Shown here: positions 9,148-16,817 of the stretch, piece after piece | Layout of the letters: each line of letters begins with the position of its first letter | Position numbering within the stretch: position 1 is the first letter of the stretch | Origin: Saprospiraceae bacterium | Lineage (GTDB): Bacteria; Bacteroidota; Bacteroidia; Chitinophagales; Saprospiraceae | DNA: 25,204 nucleotides | Assembly: GCA_013002625.1 (NCBI GenBank) | Contig: JABDJE010000085.1 | Span: 1 to 25,204 of the forward strand | Direction: 5' to 3' | Position numbers and translations under genes: made by a program | The notes under the pieces: model-generated | What the model was told of the DNA's origin: nothing | The model's database searches: none | Seen by the model: only the letters and a program-made list of their open reading frames with translations

Positions 9148-9417
9148 TCATCCTTGATCAGATTCAATTCTCAAAGGTGCCTCTTGATTTTTCTTCAATC
9201 CCTTCTCTTCCAATGCCTTTGCCAATTGAGATTCTGTACATTTATAAATGATGTCACTTTTGACTTCCTGATATTCTGATTTAGCATCTTCAACCAAACG
9301 CTCCATCTTTGATATCTTTCTTAATTTTCGTTCTGCCTGGTGCGCATTAGCGATGTAGATGACACCCAGCAGCGTCAACAATAGAATGAAACTTAAATGC
9401 TTTGAAATATTTTTCAT
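9148..9417 (-). CDS. ftsL: FtsL-like small bitopic division protein
   Basis: This is a small protein with a short basic N-terminus (MKNISKH), one membrane segment (about residues 7-25) and a charged, coiled-coil-like periplasmic part (HQAERKLRKISKMERLVEDAKSEYQEVKSD). Size, topology and position between rsmH and ftsI match FtsL, which bridges the FtsQ/DivIC-like and FtsW/FtsI proteins at the septum. FtsL sequences diverge strongly, so the call rests on position and topology rather than residues. I prefer the ATG at 9417 (89 residues), 2 nt after the rsmH stop. A TTG two codons earlier overlaps that stop. The domain is sometimes annotated as the Bacteroidota FtsL-like family. Confidence 0.82.
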   Translation of the reverse strand: MKNISKHLSFILLLTLLGVIYIANAHQAERKLRKISKMERLVEDAKSEYQEVKSDIIYKCTESQLAKALEEKGLKKNQEAPLRIESDQG

Positions 9418-9419
9418 TT

Positions 9420-10319
9420 TCAAATTCTTTGACCTACACGCATTTTCGCGCTTCGTGATCTACTGTTTATTTTTTGCTCTTCCTCTGTCGGAAGAATCAG
9501 TTTTCCTAACTGTTTGATATTTACTTGTGGCTTTCCAAAGTCATCTTTTATCACTTTCCCTTCCCTGTTGCCGCTTTTCAAATACCTTTTCACCATTCTG
9601 TCTTCTAATGAGTGGTAACTTATAACCACCAATTTTCCTCCCGGCTTCAAAATCCTAATGGCACTTTCAAGCATATCCGCCAGCGCATCCATTTCTTCAT
9701 TTACTTCTATTCGCAACGCCTGGTACAATTGAGACAGATATCTTATCCGATCGCCAAAAACCAAAGGATTAACCAATTGATTCAATTCAAATGTGCCCTC
9801 GATTGGCTTGACATTCTTTCTGTAATCAACAATTGCCTTTGCCAAAGTCCTGGAATTTCTGATTTCTCCGTATCTGGAGAAAATATCCTGCAATTGTCGG
9901 GCATCGTATGTATTTAATACATGCGCTGCTGTAGCATTTGCATCTTCATTCATTCGCATATCCAATGGCGCATCAAATCGATAAGAAAATCCTCTGTAAT
10001 CGACATCAAACTGATGAGATGAAACACCCAAATCAGCTAGAATACCATCTACTTTTTCCAGATTCATCCATTTCCAAAACCGATATACATGCCTGAAGTT
10101 GGACTTAACAAAACAAATGCGTTCCTCTTCGAATAATTCGTTTTGAGCCTCTACATCCTGATCAAAAACAACCAAATCCCCTTTAGGACCCAGCTTGTCC
10201 AGAATAGCCTTACTGTGACCACCGCCACCAAAGGTCATATCCATATACAGACCGTTCACATCACCAATCAAATGACTGAGTGTTTCTTGCAGAAGCACCG
10301 GAACATGATAATCACTCAT
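9420..10319 (-). CDS. rsmH: 16S rRNA (cytosine(1402)-N(4))-methyltransferase RsmH
   Basis: RsmH (formerly MraW) is an S-adenosylmethionine-dependent enzyme that N4-methylates C1402 in the 16S rRNA decoding centre. The 299-residue protein starts MSDYHVPVLLQETLSHL. It carries the SAM-binding loop MTFGGGGHSKAIL (about 28-40). Also present are DGILADLGVSSHQFD, RGFSYRFDAPLDMRM, and the C-terminal KLVVISYHSLEDRMVKRYLK and RSRSAKMRVGQR, all RsmH signatures. The ATG at 10319 overlaps the mraZ end by 8 nt. An upstream in-frame reading to 10346 lacks family support and sits inside mraZ. Confidence 0.97.
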   Translation of the reverse strand: MSDYHVPVLLQETLSHLIGDVNGLYMDMTFGGGGHSKAILDKLGPKGDLVVFDQDVEAQNELFEEERICFVKSNFRHVYRFWKWMNLEKVDGILADLGVSSHQFDVDYRGFSYRFDAPLDMRMNEDANATAAHVLNTYDARQLQDIFSRYGEIRNSRTLAKAIVDYRKNVKPIEGTFELNQLVNPLVFGDRIRYLSQLYQALRIEVNEEMDALADMLESAIRILKPGGKLVVISYHSLEDRMVKRYLKSGNREGKVIKDDFGKPQVNIKQLGKLILPTEEEQKINSRSRSAKMRVGQRI

Positions 10320-10779
10320 TATCAGAACCTTGATTACCGTTACCAAAAACCTCTTCGGCTAATTGCGAAAAGTTATCTGGCTCCTCATTAATCGTCTGCT
10401 CATAGGCCTCTTTAGACCAAATTTCAATCATGTCTTGATAAGCGAACAAAACCACTTCTTTACCGATACCTGCGTATTCGATAAGGCTTTTGGGTATTAA
10501 GATTCTATCGCTTGCATCTGACGTTATTGCCGTTGCACCACGATAAAAGTATCTTACTGCCTGTCTGTTCTTTTTAATGTAGATGTTGAGTTGGTTTAAT
10601 TCTTTCGTCTTTTCGTCCCAAACATCTTGAGGGTAGAGTATCAAATGATTTTCAAACCCTCTGTTGACCATAAACTCATATGCACCAGCTCCGCTTAGTT
10701 GGCGGATCAAATTTGCTGGAAGCTTTACACGACCTTTCGCATCTAGCTTACACTCAAACTCTCCAGTAAACTGGTACAT
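10312..10779 (-). CDS. mraZ: Transcriptional regulator MraZ
   Basis: MraZ is an AbrB-fold DNA-binding protein that forms rings and binds TGGG-type repeats ahead of its own operon, usually damping dcw expression. The 155-residue protein has the two half-domains of the family. Each has the DxxxR motif: D13-R17 in KLDAKGRVKLP and D88-R92 in TSDASDRILIP. It is the first gene of the cluster and ends 8 nt inside rsmH. Three boxes matching the MraZ operator lie 45-69 bp upstream of its ATG (10779), so autoregulation is likely. The last 20 residues or so are a variable acidic tail. Confidence 0.96.
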   Translation of the reverse strand: MYQFTGEFECKLDAKGRVKLPANLIRQLSGAGAYEFMVNRGFENHLILYPQDVWDEKTKELNQLNIYIKKNRQAVRYFYRGATAITSDASDRILIPKSLIEYAGIGKEVVLFAYQDMIEIWSKEAYEQTINEEPDNFSQLAEEVFGNGNQGSDNE

Positions 10780-10807
10780 ATCATTCTGTTTTAAGTGGTC
10801 GACAACT

Positions 10808-10815
10808 CAAATGTA
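10808..10815 (-). promoter_or_regulatory. Putative -7 promoter element for the dcw operon
   Basis: The minus strand reads TACATTTG, an exact match to the Bacteroidota sigma-factor -7 consensus TAnnTTTG. Transcription would start near 10802-10805, leaving a leader of about 25 nt before the mraZ ATG. No TTTG is visible 17-23 bp upstream. That interval is occupied by the MraZ boxes instead. The motif is short and occurs by chance, so the support comes from its position. Confidence 0.6.
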
Positions 10816-10823
10816 CATCTCTT

Positions 10824-10848
10824 TCCCACTTTTTCCCACTTTAACCCA
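10824..10848 (-). promoter_or_regulatory. MraZ operator: three TGGG boxes at 10-bp spacing
   Basis: On the minus strand TGGG occurs at 10848-10845, 10838-10835 and 10828-10825, each followed by A or T, with exactly 10 bp from one to the next. This is the known MraZ target layout, TGGGN repeats separated by 5 nt. It lies directly upstream of the -7-like element and of mraZ, covering the place where a -33 element would sit. Bound MraZ could therefore block or replace RNA polymerase contacts; the direction of the effect cannot be read from sequence. Confidence 0.88.
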
Positions 10849-10905
10849 TTATTTTTCATAAAAAACATATAAATAGTTTTAAAGCGTAACACTATGTAAG
10901 TAAAC

Positions 10906-10940
10906 TACTTATGTATTGTATGTTTTTTACTTATGTATTG
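10906..10940. repeat. 13-bp direct repeat spaced 22 bp apart
   Basis: TACTTATGTATTG occurs at 10906-10918 and again at 10928-10940. The start-to-start distance is 22 bp, about two helical turns, which would place both copies on the same DNA face. It lies 91-103 bp upstream of the mraZ -7 element. It could be a binding site for a second regulator or a relic of local duplication. Confidence 0.5.
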
Positions 10941-10980
10941 GGTTAATTATCAGTGAGAAACTCACTTTCTTCAGGTTGGA

Positions 10981-11013
10981 ATTTATAGTTATATGTATAA
11001 TACTACTATAAAT
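10981..11013. repeat. 9-bp perfect inverted repeat
   Basis: ATTTATAGT (10981-10989) and ACTATAAAT (11005-11013) are perfect inverted copies around a 15-bp AT-rich centre. No T tract suits it as a terminator. A protein-binding dyad or chance in AT-rich sequence are both possible. Confidence 0.4.
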
Positions 11014-11046
11014 CAGTTGTAAATATATTAAATATTTATGTAATAT

Positions 11047-11075
11047 AAAAAAGAGGATGTGTAGAACCTTACCTC
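11047..11075 (-). terminator. Weak terminator candidate after the S74-domain gene
   Basis: On the minus strand GAGG (11075-11072) can pair with CCTC (11056-11053), directly followed by six T residues (11052-11047). It is 20 nt past the stop of the S74 gene. The stem is only 4-5 bp with a 15-nt loop, so the call rests mainly on the T tract and position. Confidence 0.3.
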
Positions 11076-11094
11076 AGAGCTGTTTACATATTTC

Positions 11095-12795
11095 TTACTT
11101 CTTTTCCAAGGCAATGAGTCGAGATTCCAAATCCTGAATCTTGGATTGTTGGTTCTCGATCAAATCTTGCTGCTCTTGAATAGCTTTCACAAGCACGGGT
11201 ATCAGGTCAGAATAATAAACCCCTAGCCTTTCCAATTCAACCAAGGTCTTACTTTCGTCTAATTCAGATACCTCATAATCATGGGTCTTGACAACTTCAG
11301 GCACAATTTCAAGCAATTCTTGAGCAATGAGACCCAATTTATAAGCGTCAGATGCCTCATCCTTCCACTGATATTTCACAGGGCGCAATTGAAGGACATG
11401 GGATAATCCATAGTCAAGTGCAGTCACATTCTTCTTATAGCGTATATCCGAGGTTTGAATTGTACCATTGGTAGCATATATATCATCGTATCTCAATGCA
11501 GATGTTCCAATGTCATATAAATTATCTGATGAAGGTCTCAAATCACCTCTTACCGAGATTTCACTTGTCCCACCATCTTCAAAATACTCAACTGTCTGTA
11601 GCCTTACACGTCCATTCACATGTAAGCGATCCAATGGGACAGAGGTTCCAATCCCTACATTGCCATTTTTCCGGACAGTGACGGCATTGGCTCGATTACT
11701 ATTGCTTGTACCAATCCCTATTTCAAAAATTGGATCTGAGGATAACCAAGTCGTAGCACTACCGCCGCCTATATTATACCTCCCCACGGCCATGGAGGCA
11801 TACGATTGGGCTCTTACTGCACTCCCAATAGCAATAGAATATAGGGCTTGTGCTTCTGCAAAATAACCAGCTGCAAACGAATAGTTTTGTTCTGCATCCG
11901 TTGAATATCCCAGCGCCGTACTTCCCAATGCCAATGCATCGGTATTAAATCCCATGGCCGTTGAATACTGACCATCCGCATTGGTGAAATATCCAGATGC
12001 AAAAGCATAGCTTCCTACAGCTTCTGTATCACGCCCCATTGCTGTGCCTCCAAATCCTTGCGCGCGGGTATTTAATCCAGAGGCAAATGAATAAAGACCG
12101 ATACTATCACGATTCCAATATGTACTGGCAGCGCCCGTAGCAACTGTACCCACTCTAAAGGCATGCAAGTCAGGTAAAAACATGAGTTTATCACCATTCC
12201 CCAGAGTGTCAGTCCCAAATAACACACGCTTACCATTGCCAACATGAAAACCCACCTTTGGTGAAATTCCAACGCCTATTCCCACCTCACCATCTCCAGT
12301 AATTGTCATTAAATCCCCATTTGTACCATTCCAAAAATTTAGTCTATCATTCTTAACATTTGTTGCAATGTATGCAGCTATGGTCCAGTAATTGGTTCCA
12401 TTATTATTTTTGAAATTGATCCTTGCATAATCATTGCCGTTTTCATGTAATAAAATATGTGGATCTGATAAACTACTGTTCTGAAATACCTCTAATTTGG
12501 CGTCAATCCCAGAAGTACCTATTCCAACATCCCCTGTTGAATGATATACATCGGATCCACTTAGCTGCCATACACTTGGACCCGTGTAGTCCAACCAAGC
12601 TGATCCATCATAGATATTGAGTTTATTTGAGGTAGTATTATATATAACCTGTCCTTTGATAGCAGGTAGTGCATTCCTTTGACCATTTGTTAATCTAGGA
12701 AATACAATTCCATCAGTCTTGATTTCTGCTTCAAATTGTGCATTAATATTTGTAAAAATGAATAGAGATGAGATAAGGATGAGTATCGTTTTCAT
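11095..12795 (-). CDS. Secreted YadA-head-like repeat protein with C-terminal peptidase S74 / intramolecular chaperone domain
   Basis: The 566-residue protein starts with a signal peptide (MKTILILISSLFIFTNINAQ). A motif common in Bacteroidota surface proteins follows (about 30-70, IKGQVIYNTTSNKLNIYDGS). Residues 233-340 contain about seven repeats of the type SxAxGxxTxAxG, resembling the left-handed beta-roll head of trimeric YadA-type adhesins. Residues 448-545 form a peptidase S74 (tail-fibre chaperone) domain: SDIRYKKNV gives Ser449 and Lys454, the S-to-K+5 dyad of self-cleaving members, followed by LGLIAQE. A coiled coil ends the protein (about 536-566). By analogy the C-terminal part trimerises, folds the stalk, then cuts itself off. 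No membrane anchor or sorting domain is visible. The function on the cell is unknown; adhesion is a guess. Confidence 0.85.
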   Translation of the reverse strand: MKTILILISSLFIFTNINAQFEAEIKTDGIVFPRLTNGQRNALPAIKGQVIYNTTSNKLNIYDGSAWLDYTGPSVWQLSGSDVYHSTGDVGIGTSGIDAKLEVFQNSSLSDPHILLHENGNDYARINFKNNNGTNYWTIAAYIATNVKNDRLNFWNGTNGDLMTITGDGEVGIGVGISPKVGFHVGNGKRVLFGTDTLGNGDKLMFLPDLHAFRVGTVATGAASTYWNRDSIGLYSFASGLNTRAQGFGGTAMGRDTEAVGSYAFASGYFTNADGQYSTAMGFNTDALALGSTALGYSTDAEQNYSFAAGYFAEAQALYSIAIGSAVRAQSYASMAVGRYNIGGGSATTWLSSDPIFEIGIGTSNSNRANAVTVRKNGNVGIGTSVPLDRLHVNGRVRLQTVEYFEDGGTSEISVRGDLRPSSDNLYDIGTSALRYDDIYATNGTIQTSDIRYKKNVTALDYGLSHVLQLRPVKYQWKDEASDAYKLGLIAQELLEIVPEVVKTHDYEVSELDESKTLVELERLGVYYSDLIPVLVKAIQEQQDLIENQQSKIQDLESRLIALEKK

Positions 12796-12870
12796 AACTG
12801 AATTGGTTGGTTGAAGTAAATGCGGGGATGGGATTGCTTCTTAAAATAAGCAAATTTGGTAAGAAATCGG

Positions 12871-13587
12871 TTAGTTATAATTCCTAAATCGCATTTTGAT
12901 TACGCCCAGAATAGCTTCTTTAATAATGCTGGAATTCATTTTAGACGTGCCCAATTCACGGTCTACAAAGATGATTGGCACTTCTTGGATCTTATAACCC
13001 AGACAATGGCAGTAGTATTTCATTTCAATCTGAAAGGCGTAGCCAACAAATTCAATTTTACTCAGATCCATCTTTTCCAGAACTTCTCTTTTGTACACTA
13101 CAAACCCAGCAGTTGCATCTTTGACAGGCATCCAGGTTATCAATCTGGTATAAATGGAAGCGCCATAAGATAACATCAAGCGATACTTACTCCAATTGCG
13201 GAATCCGCCGCCCCTCATATAGCGTGAACCCACTGCCATACCTACCCCATCACCCTTAACGGCTTCCAGTAATCGACTAACGTCATTTGGATTATGGCTG
13301 AAGTCTGCATCCATCTCCATGATGTAATCAAAGCCTTCCTTCAGACCATATTTGAACCCACGAATATATGCTGTACCCAGACCAAGCTTTCCTTCACGCT
13401 CAATGATAAAAAGCCTTCCCTGGTGTTGTGACATCATGGACTTCACCTTTGCGGCTGTGCCATCCGGCGAACCATCGTCTACGACTAAAATATGATAATG
13501 TTGCGCAATAGCAAGGGTCACATTGATTATGGACTCAATGTTCTCAATTTCGTTGTACGTGGGGATTATGATGAGTAAGCGCTCCAA
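12871..13587 (-). CDS. DPM1-like family 2 glycosyltransferase (polyprenol monophosphomannose synthase type)
   Basis: This is a single-domain GT-A enzyme of 238 residues with no membrane segment, resembling dolichol/polyprenol-phosphate mannosyltransferases. These load a sugar onto a lipid phosphate carrier at the cytoplasmic membrane. Motifs in order are IIPTYNEIENIE (nucleotide binding), LVVDDGSPDGTA, EMDADFSHNPND (metal-binding DxD type), GSRYMRGGGFRNWSKYR, and DATAGFVVYKREVLEKM. The start is TTG at 13587: GAGGAA lies 6 nt upstream, an in-frame TAA sits just beyond, and the next methionine is past the catalytic N-terminus. The sugar and acceptor are not set by sequence. The gene lies between the E1 and S74 genes on one strand, possibly co-transcribed. 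Confidence 0.9.
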   Translation of the reverse strand: MERLLIIIPTYNEIENIESIINVTLAIAQHYHILVVDDGSPDGTAAKVKSMMSQHQGRLFIIEREGKLGLGTAYIRGFKYGLKEGFDYIMEMDADFSHNPNDVSRLLEAVKGDGVGMAVGSRYMRGGGFRNWSKYRLMLSYGASIYTRLITWMPVKDATAGFVVYKREVLEKMDLSKIEFVGYAFQIEMKYYCHCLGYKIQEVPIIFVDRELGTSKMNSSIIKEAILGVIKMRFRNYN

Positions 13588-13659
13588 ATATATTTCCTCT
13601 ACTTATTGAAAGTAAACAATTTACACTGTAAAGAAAATCCTTATTTGTAAAATCAAATA

Positions 13660-16041
13660 CTATTCTTCGATAATTTTTAAAATCTTATCGACAATATCCT
13701 CAACCTGAGGCTTGGTGAAATAGTCACCATCCGATCCAAATGGTGTTCTGTGGTCATAGGAAGATAGCGTGGCAGGCTTCGCATCCAATAAATAATAACC
13801 GCCTTGTTCTTCCAACACTTTTTGCATCATATAAGCGCAACTTCCGCCAGGTACATCCTCGTCAAGAAATAGTATTCTATTGGTTTTTTTCAACGACTCG
13901 ACGATTCTGTGTTCCAAGTCAAATGGTAAGAGGGTTTGTACGTCGATCAATTCTATACTATATCCTGATGGCTCAAGTAATGCAATGGCTTCTTCAGCCA
14001 ATCGCACATTTACACCATAAGTTACAATGGTTAAATCCTCCCCTTCAACAATGACGTCCGGCACACCGAGCGGGACAGTATATTCTCCAATGTTGTCAGG
14101 CAGTGTCTCTTTACGTCTGTAGGCATTAAGCACTTCAATGACAATTGCAGGGTCGGTAGATTGAATCAAAGTATTATACATACCTGCAGCCTGTACAAAA
14201 TTACGGGGTACACAAATGTACATCCCTCTCAAACTGTTAATCATCATACCCAAAGGTGAACCAGCATGCCAAATACCTTCAAGTCTGTGACCCCGTGTTC
14301 GTATTATAGCGGGCGCCATTTGTTGATTGTTCGAACGATATCTTAAAGTCGCCAGGTCATCAGAGAGCGCGGGTAAACCATAAATTAAATAATCCAGATA
14401 CTGGATCTCGGCTATCGGTCGTAATCCACGCATACTTAGTCCAATCGCCTGTCCCATAATACTCCATTCGCGAATTCCAGTATCAAAGATCCGATCTCTT
14501 CCATATTTTTCCTGCAGGCCTGCGAACCCCTGGTTGACATCACCTATGTGGCCTACATCTTCACCAAATGCAACAAGTCGATCATCTCTTTCGAATGCTT
14601 TATCAAAGAAAGTATTGACAACTTCATAGCCATTTAAAACCGGTGAACTTTCACTGAAAGTCGGTGCAATGACCGGAATATTCAAGGCTGAACTATCCGC
14701 TTCACTGTAAAGATGGTTATGGTAAAACTTATCACCATAATCTTTGGCGGCCTGCACAAATGCATCCAGTGGCTCCGGAACCTCATTGCCATTTATACGC
14801 AAATATTGTTGCAATCTTCTTGCAACTGCCACAACATCACCACGCGTAGGTTCTCTATTGGCTTCCAGGTCTTTTACGAAATCGATTACTGTTTCATCTA
14901 GAGGTAAGGAAGCCGCCCAACTTAAGACTGACTTCTGATCGGATTTTATCGATTTTTGGAAACTATCCCAAGCGCGCTTTTTGGCCAACTTAACGTAATC
15001 CTTGGCTTCTTTTTTAATATTCTCGACTGTTGCTGAATCACAAAAGCCCATTTCAAGTATCCATTCAGCCATTTTGCTGATACCATCGTATTGTGACTCC
15101 CACTCTAATCTATCCTTTGATTTATATCTTTCATGACTTCCTGAAGTGGAATGCCCCTGAGGCTGTGTACACTCCTGTACATGTATCAGTACAGGTCTGT
15201 GCTCTTCTCTTAGTAGTTGCGTTGCTCTGTCAAATACATTTATAAGGGCTGGATAATCCCATGCTTTAGCTGTAAAAATATGGATACCATCGCCATTTTC
15301 ATCAAGCAAAAAACCTTCGCTTACTTTCGATATACTGCCCTTGGTAGTCTGAAGTTCAATAGGTACTGATATACCATAACCATCATCCCAAACCAAGACA
15401 GCCAACGGCACCTTGGTTACCGCTGCCGCATTCAATGTCTCCCAAAATATACCTTCAGATGTACTGGCATCTCCGATTGTACAGAACGTGATTTCATTAC
15501 CATCGTTGGAAAACATATTGTCAGGATCGAGAGACGCAATATTTCGGTAGAGCTTGGAGGCATGCGCCAAACCCAGAGCCCTTGCCATCTGACCTCCTGT
15601 GCTAGATATGTCAGAAGAGATATTATATAATTCCGTGTGCCGTAACCAATTGTCATTGGCATCCTTCATTGCTGTTGAAAAGTGACTGTTCATCTGCCGT
15701 CCACCTGAAAAAGGGTCATTTTGTGGATCTGCATACAGTTGAGCAAAGAAGTCTTCAACACTGCTCACGTCCAATGCAAACATCAATGTTTGGTCTCTAT
15801 AATAACCTGATCGAAAATCACCTTTTTTGAAAAAATGAGACAATGCAACTTGAGGGATTTCTTTGCCATCACCGAGAATTCCAAATTTTGCTTTTCCTGT
15901 TAATACCTCTCTACGGCCCATTAAACTGGCCTCTCTACTTACACATGCTGTCCAGAAATCTTTTAATACTTTCTTTTGAAATGCCTCATCTTGGCTCGAG
16001 ATTTGCTTATCTTTTAACTGAAAATCAGGATGATCTGTCAT
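13660..16041 (-). CDS. Fused alpha/beta 2-oxoacid dehydrogenase E1 component (thiamine diphosphate-dependent)
   Basis: The E1 component of a 2-oxoacid dehydrogenase complex decarboxylates the oxoacid on thiamine diphosphate and passes the acyl group to an E2 lipoyl domain. The 793-residue protein joins both subunits. The alpha part (about 25-400) has SGYYRDQ, a TPP/Mg-binding segment starting GDASTSEGIFWETLNAAA near residue 190, and WDDGYGISVP. The beta part (about 455-793) has VAFGEDVG, DTGIREWSIMGQAIGLSMRG, EIQYLDYL and FLDEDVPGGSCAYMMQ. The closest family is the branched-chain-type E1 fusion common in Bacteroidota. The substrate (branched-chain oxoacids or pyruvate) cannot be fixed here. 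I use the ATG at 16041 because the longer reading runs through the promoter-like region. No E2 or E3 gene is nearby. Confidence 0.92.
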   Translation of the reverse strand: MTDHPDFQLKDKQISSQDEAFQKKVLKDFWTACVSREASLMGRREVLTGKAKFGILGDGKEIPQVALSHFFKKGDFRSGYYRDQTLMFALDVSSVEDFFAQLYADPQNDPFSGGRQMNSHFSTAMKDANDNWLRHTELYNISSDISSTGGQMARALGLAHASKLYRNIASLDPDNMFSNDGNEITFCTIGDASTSEGIFWETLNAAAVTKVPLAVLVWDDGYGISVPIELQTTKGSISKVSEGFLLDENGDGIHIFTAKAWDYPALINVFDRATQLLREEHRPVLIHVQECTQPQGHSTSGSHERYKSKDRLEWESQYDGISKMAEWILEMGFCDSATVENIKKEAKDYVKLAKKRAWDSFQKSIKSDQKSVLSWAASLPLDETVIDFVKDLEANREPTRGDVVAVARRLQQYLRINGNEVPEPLDAFVQAAKDYGDKFYHNHLYSEADSSALNIPVIAPTFSESSPVLNGYEVVNTFFDKAFERDDRLVAFGEDVGHIGDVNQGFAGLQEKYGRDRIFDTGIREWSIMGQAIGLSMRGLRPIAEIQYLDYLIYGLPALSDDLATLRYRSNNQQMAPAIIRTRGHRLEGIWHAGSPLGMMINSLRGMYICVPRNFVQAAGMYNTLIQSTDPAIVIEVLNAYRRKETLPDNIGEYTVPLGVPDVIVEGEDLTIVTYGVNVRLAEEAIALLEPSGYSIELIDVQTLLPFDLEHRIVESLKKTNRILFLDEDVPGGSCAYMMQKVLEEQGGYYLLDAKPATLSSYDHRTPFGSDGDYFTKPQVEDIVDKILKIIEE

Positions 16042-16079
16042 TGAGGATATTTGGTTAAGGTTCTGACTGAAAGTCGCCA

Positions 16080-16087
16080 CAAAGATA
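16080..16087 (-). promoter_or_regulatory. Putative -7 promoter element for the E1 gene
   Basis: The minus strand reads TATCTTTG, matching TAnnTTTG, about 39 bp upstream of the E1 ATG at 16041. A TTG occurs 14 bp further upstream, somewhat closer than the usual 17-23 bp, so the -33 part is weak. Confidence 0.45.
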
Positions 16088-16174
16088 CGACATTTTGAGC
16101 ACAATTGATGAACCCTTTTAATGACAATTAGTTTACATCAATAGGAGCCGATTTAACTTCTCATTAAACATTTG

Positions 16175-16209
16175 TTTGTTTACTAATCCCATTTTAAGTA
16201 TTACATTTG
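16175..16209 (+). promoter_or_regulatory. Putative promoter for the DUF1573 gene
   Basis: TTTG (16175-16178) is followed after 23 bp by TACATTTG (16202-16209). Both match the Bacteroidota -33 and -7 consensus elements within the accepted spacing. The ATG follows at 16231, leaving a leader of about 17 nt. The element faces away from the E1 promoter, so the two genes are divergently transcribed from a 189-bp gap. Confidence 0.65.
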
Positions 16210-16230
16210 TTTCAAATTAAAAAGAATATC

Positions 16231-16716
16231 ATGTTTAAAAATGCCTTTACTTTAATTATTTGCCTGATTGCTGTGACTTCAATGACTGCTCAGGTAGAGC
16301 CTCAACCTATCATTCATCCTGATGAAGCTCAAAAAGTAAGAGAGAACGGTCCAATTATGCAATTTGAGACAACAGTTGTGGATTATGGTACTATTGTGAA
16401 AAATGCCGATCCCGTTAGAACTGTTTCTTTTACAAACGTAGGCAAAGAACCACTTATCATAACAAATGCAAAAGGAAGTTGTGGTTGTACGGTACCAACA
16501 TGGCCGAAAGAACCAATTATGCCTGGAGAGAGTTCTGTAATCGAGGTTAGATATGCCACGAACAGACTGGGTAAGATCAACAAAACGATCCGAATTACAA
16601 CCAACGAGGGCACGCAACCTCACACACTTAAGGTTGTTGGTAACATCCTCGACACCGAAGAAGAAGAAAGTGTACCTAAATCTGAGCCAAGCATGTTAAG
16701 CGGCGGCGGAAACTAG
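16231..16716 (+). CDS. Secreted DUF1573 domain protein
   Basis: The 161-residue protein has a signal peptide (MFKNAFTLIICLIAVTSMTAQ) and one DUF1573 domain (about 48-138). This is an immunoglobulin-like ASH-type fold common in exported Bacteroidota proteins. Typical features are DYGTIVKNADPVRTVSFTNVG, the SCGCTVP motif with Cys84 and Cys86, PGESSVIEVRY and KTIRITTNEG. The last 20 residues are acidic then glycine-rich and probably disordered. The ATG at 16231 gives a clean signal peptide; an earlier TTG in frame lies inside the -7 promoter element. Its molecular role is unknown, possibly periplasmic scaffolding or binding. A strong terminator follows, so it is probably monocistronic. Confidence 0.9.
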   Translation: MFKNAFTLIICLIAVTSMTAQVEPQPIIHPDEAQKVRENGPIMQFETTVVDYGTIVKNADPVRTVSFTNVGKEPLIITNAKGSCGCTVPTWPKEPIMPGESSVIEVRYATNRLGKINKTIRITTNEGTQPHTLKVVGNILDTEEEESVPKSEPSMLSGGGN

Positions 16717-16740
16717 TACATATTTCAAAGAAATATTGAA

Positions 16741-16775
16741 AATACCTTCAACAATTCGTTGAGGGTATTTTTTTT
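16741..16775 (+). terminator. Rho-independent terminator after the DUF1573 gene
   Basis: AATACCTTCAAC (16741-16752) pairs with GTTGAGGGTATT (16758-16769), a 12-bp stem with one G-T pair and the 5-base loop AATTC. A run of eight T residues (16768-16775) follows, overlapping the base of the stem. It is 25 nt beyond the DUF1573 stop and 43 bp before yaaA. Confidence 0.9.
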
Positions 16776-16817
16776 AATCTTTTATTTAAGAAATTTGTTG
16801 AGCTTTAAATTAGATCA

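Larger units (their letters stand above)
10849..11094. other. AT-rich, dyad-rich spacer upstream of the dcw operon, no gene seen
   Basis: No convincing reading frame or RNA gene is visible. The spacer holds a 13-bp direct repeat (10906-10918 and 10928-10940). It also holds a hairpin AGTGAG-AAA-CTCACT (10952-10966), a 9-bp perfect inverted repeat (10981-10989 with 11005-11013), a 7-bp AT-only inverted repeat (11020-11026 with 11032-11038), and a weak terminator-like element next to the S74 gene end. Its likely roles are to end transcription from the S74 gene and to carry upstream control elements for mraZ. Confidence 0.5.

Noticed and set aside
11095..12795. Tail-fibre-type domain as a sign of a prophage
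   Set aside because: It is a single gene with its own signal peptide among housekeeping genes. No integrase, capsid, portal, terminase or lysis gene lies nearby, and S74 domains are common in non-phage surface proteins of Bacteroidota.
13585..13592. TATATTTG as a promoter for the glycosyltransferase gene
   Set aside because: It overlaps the TTG start codon itself, so transcription would begin inside the gene; the match is probably chance in AT-rich sequence.
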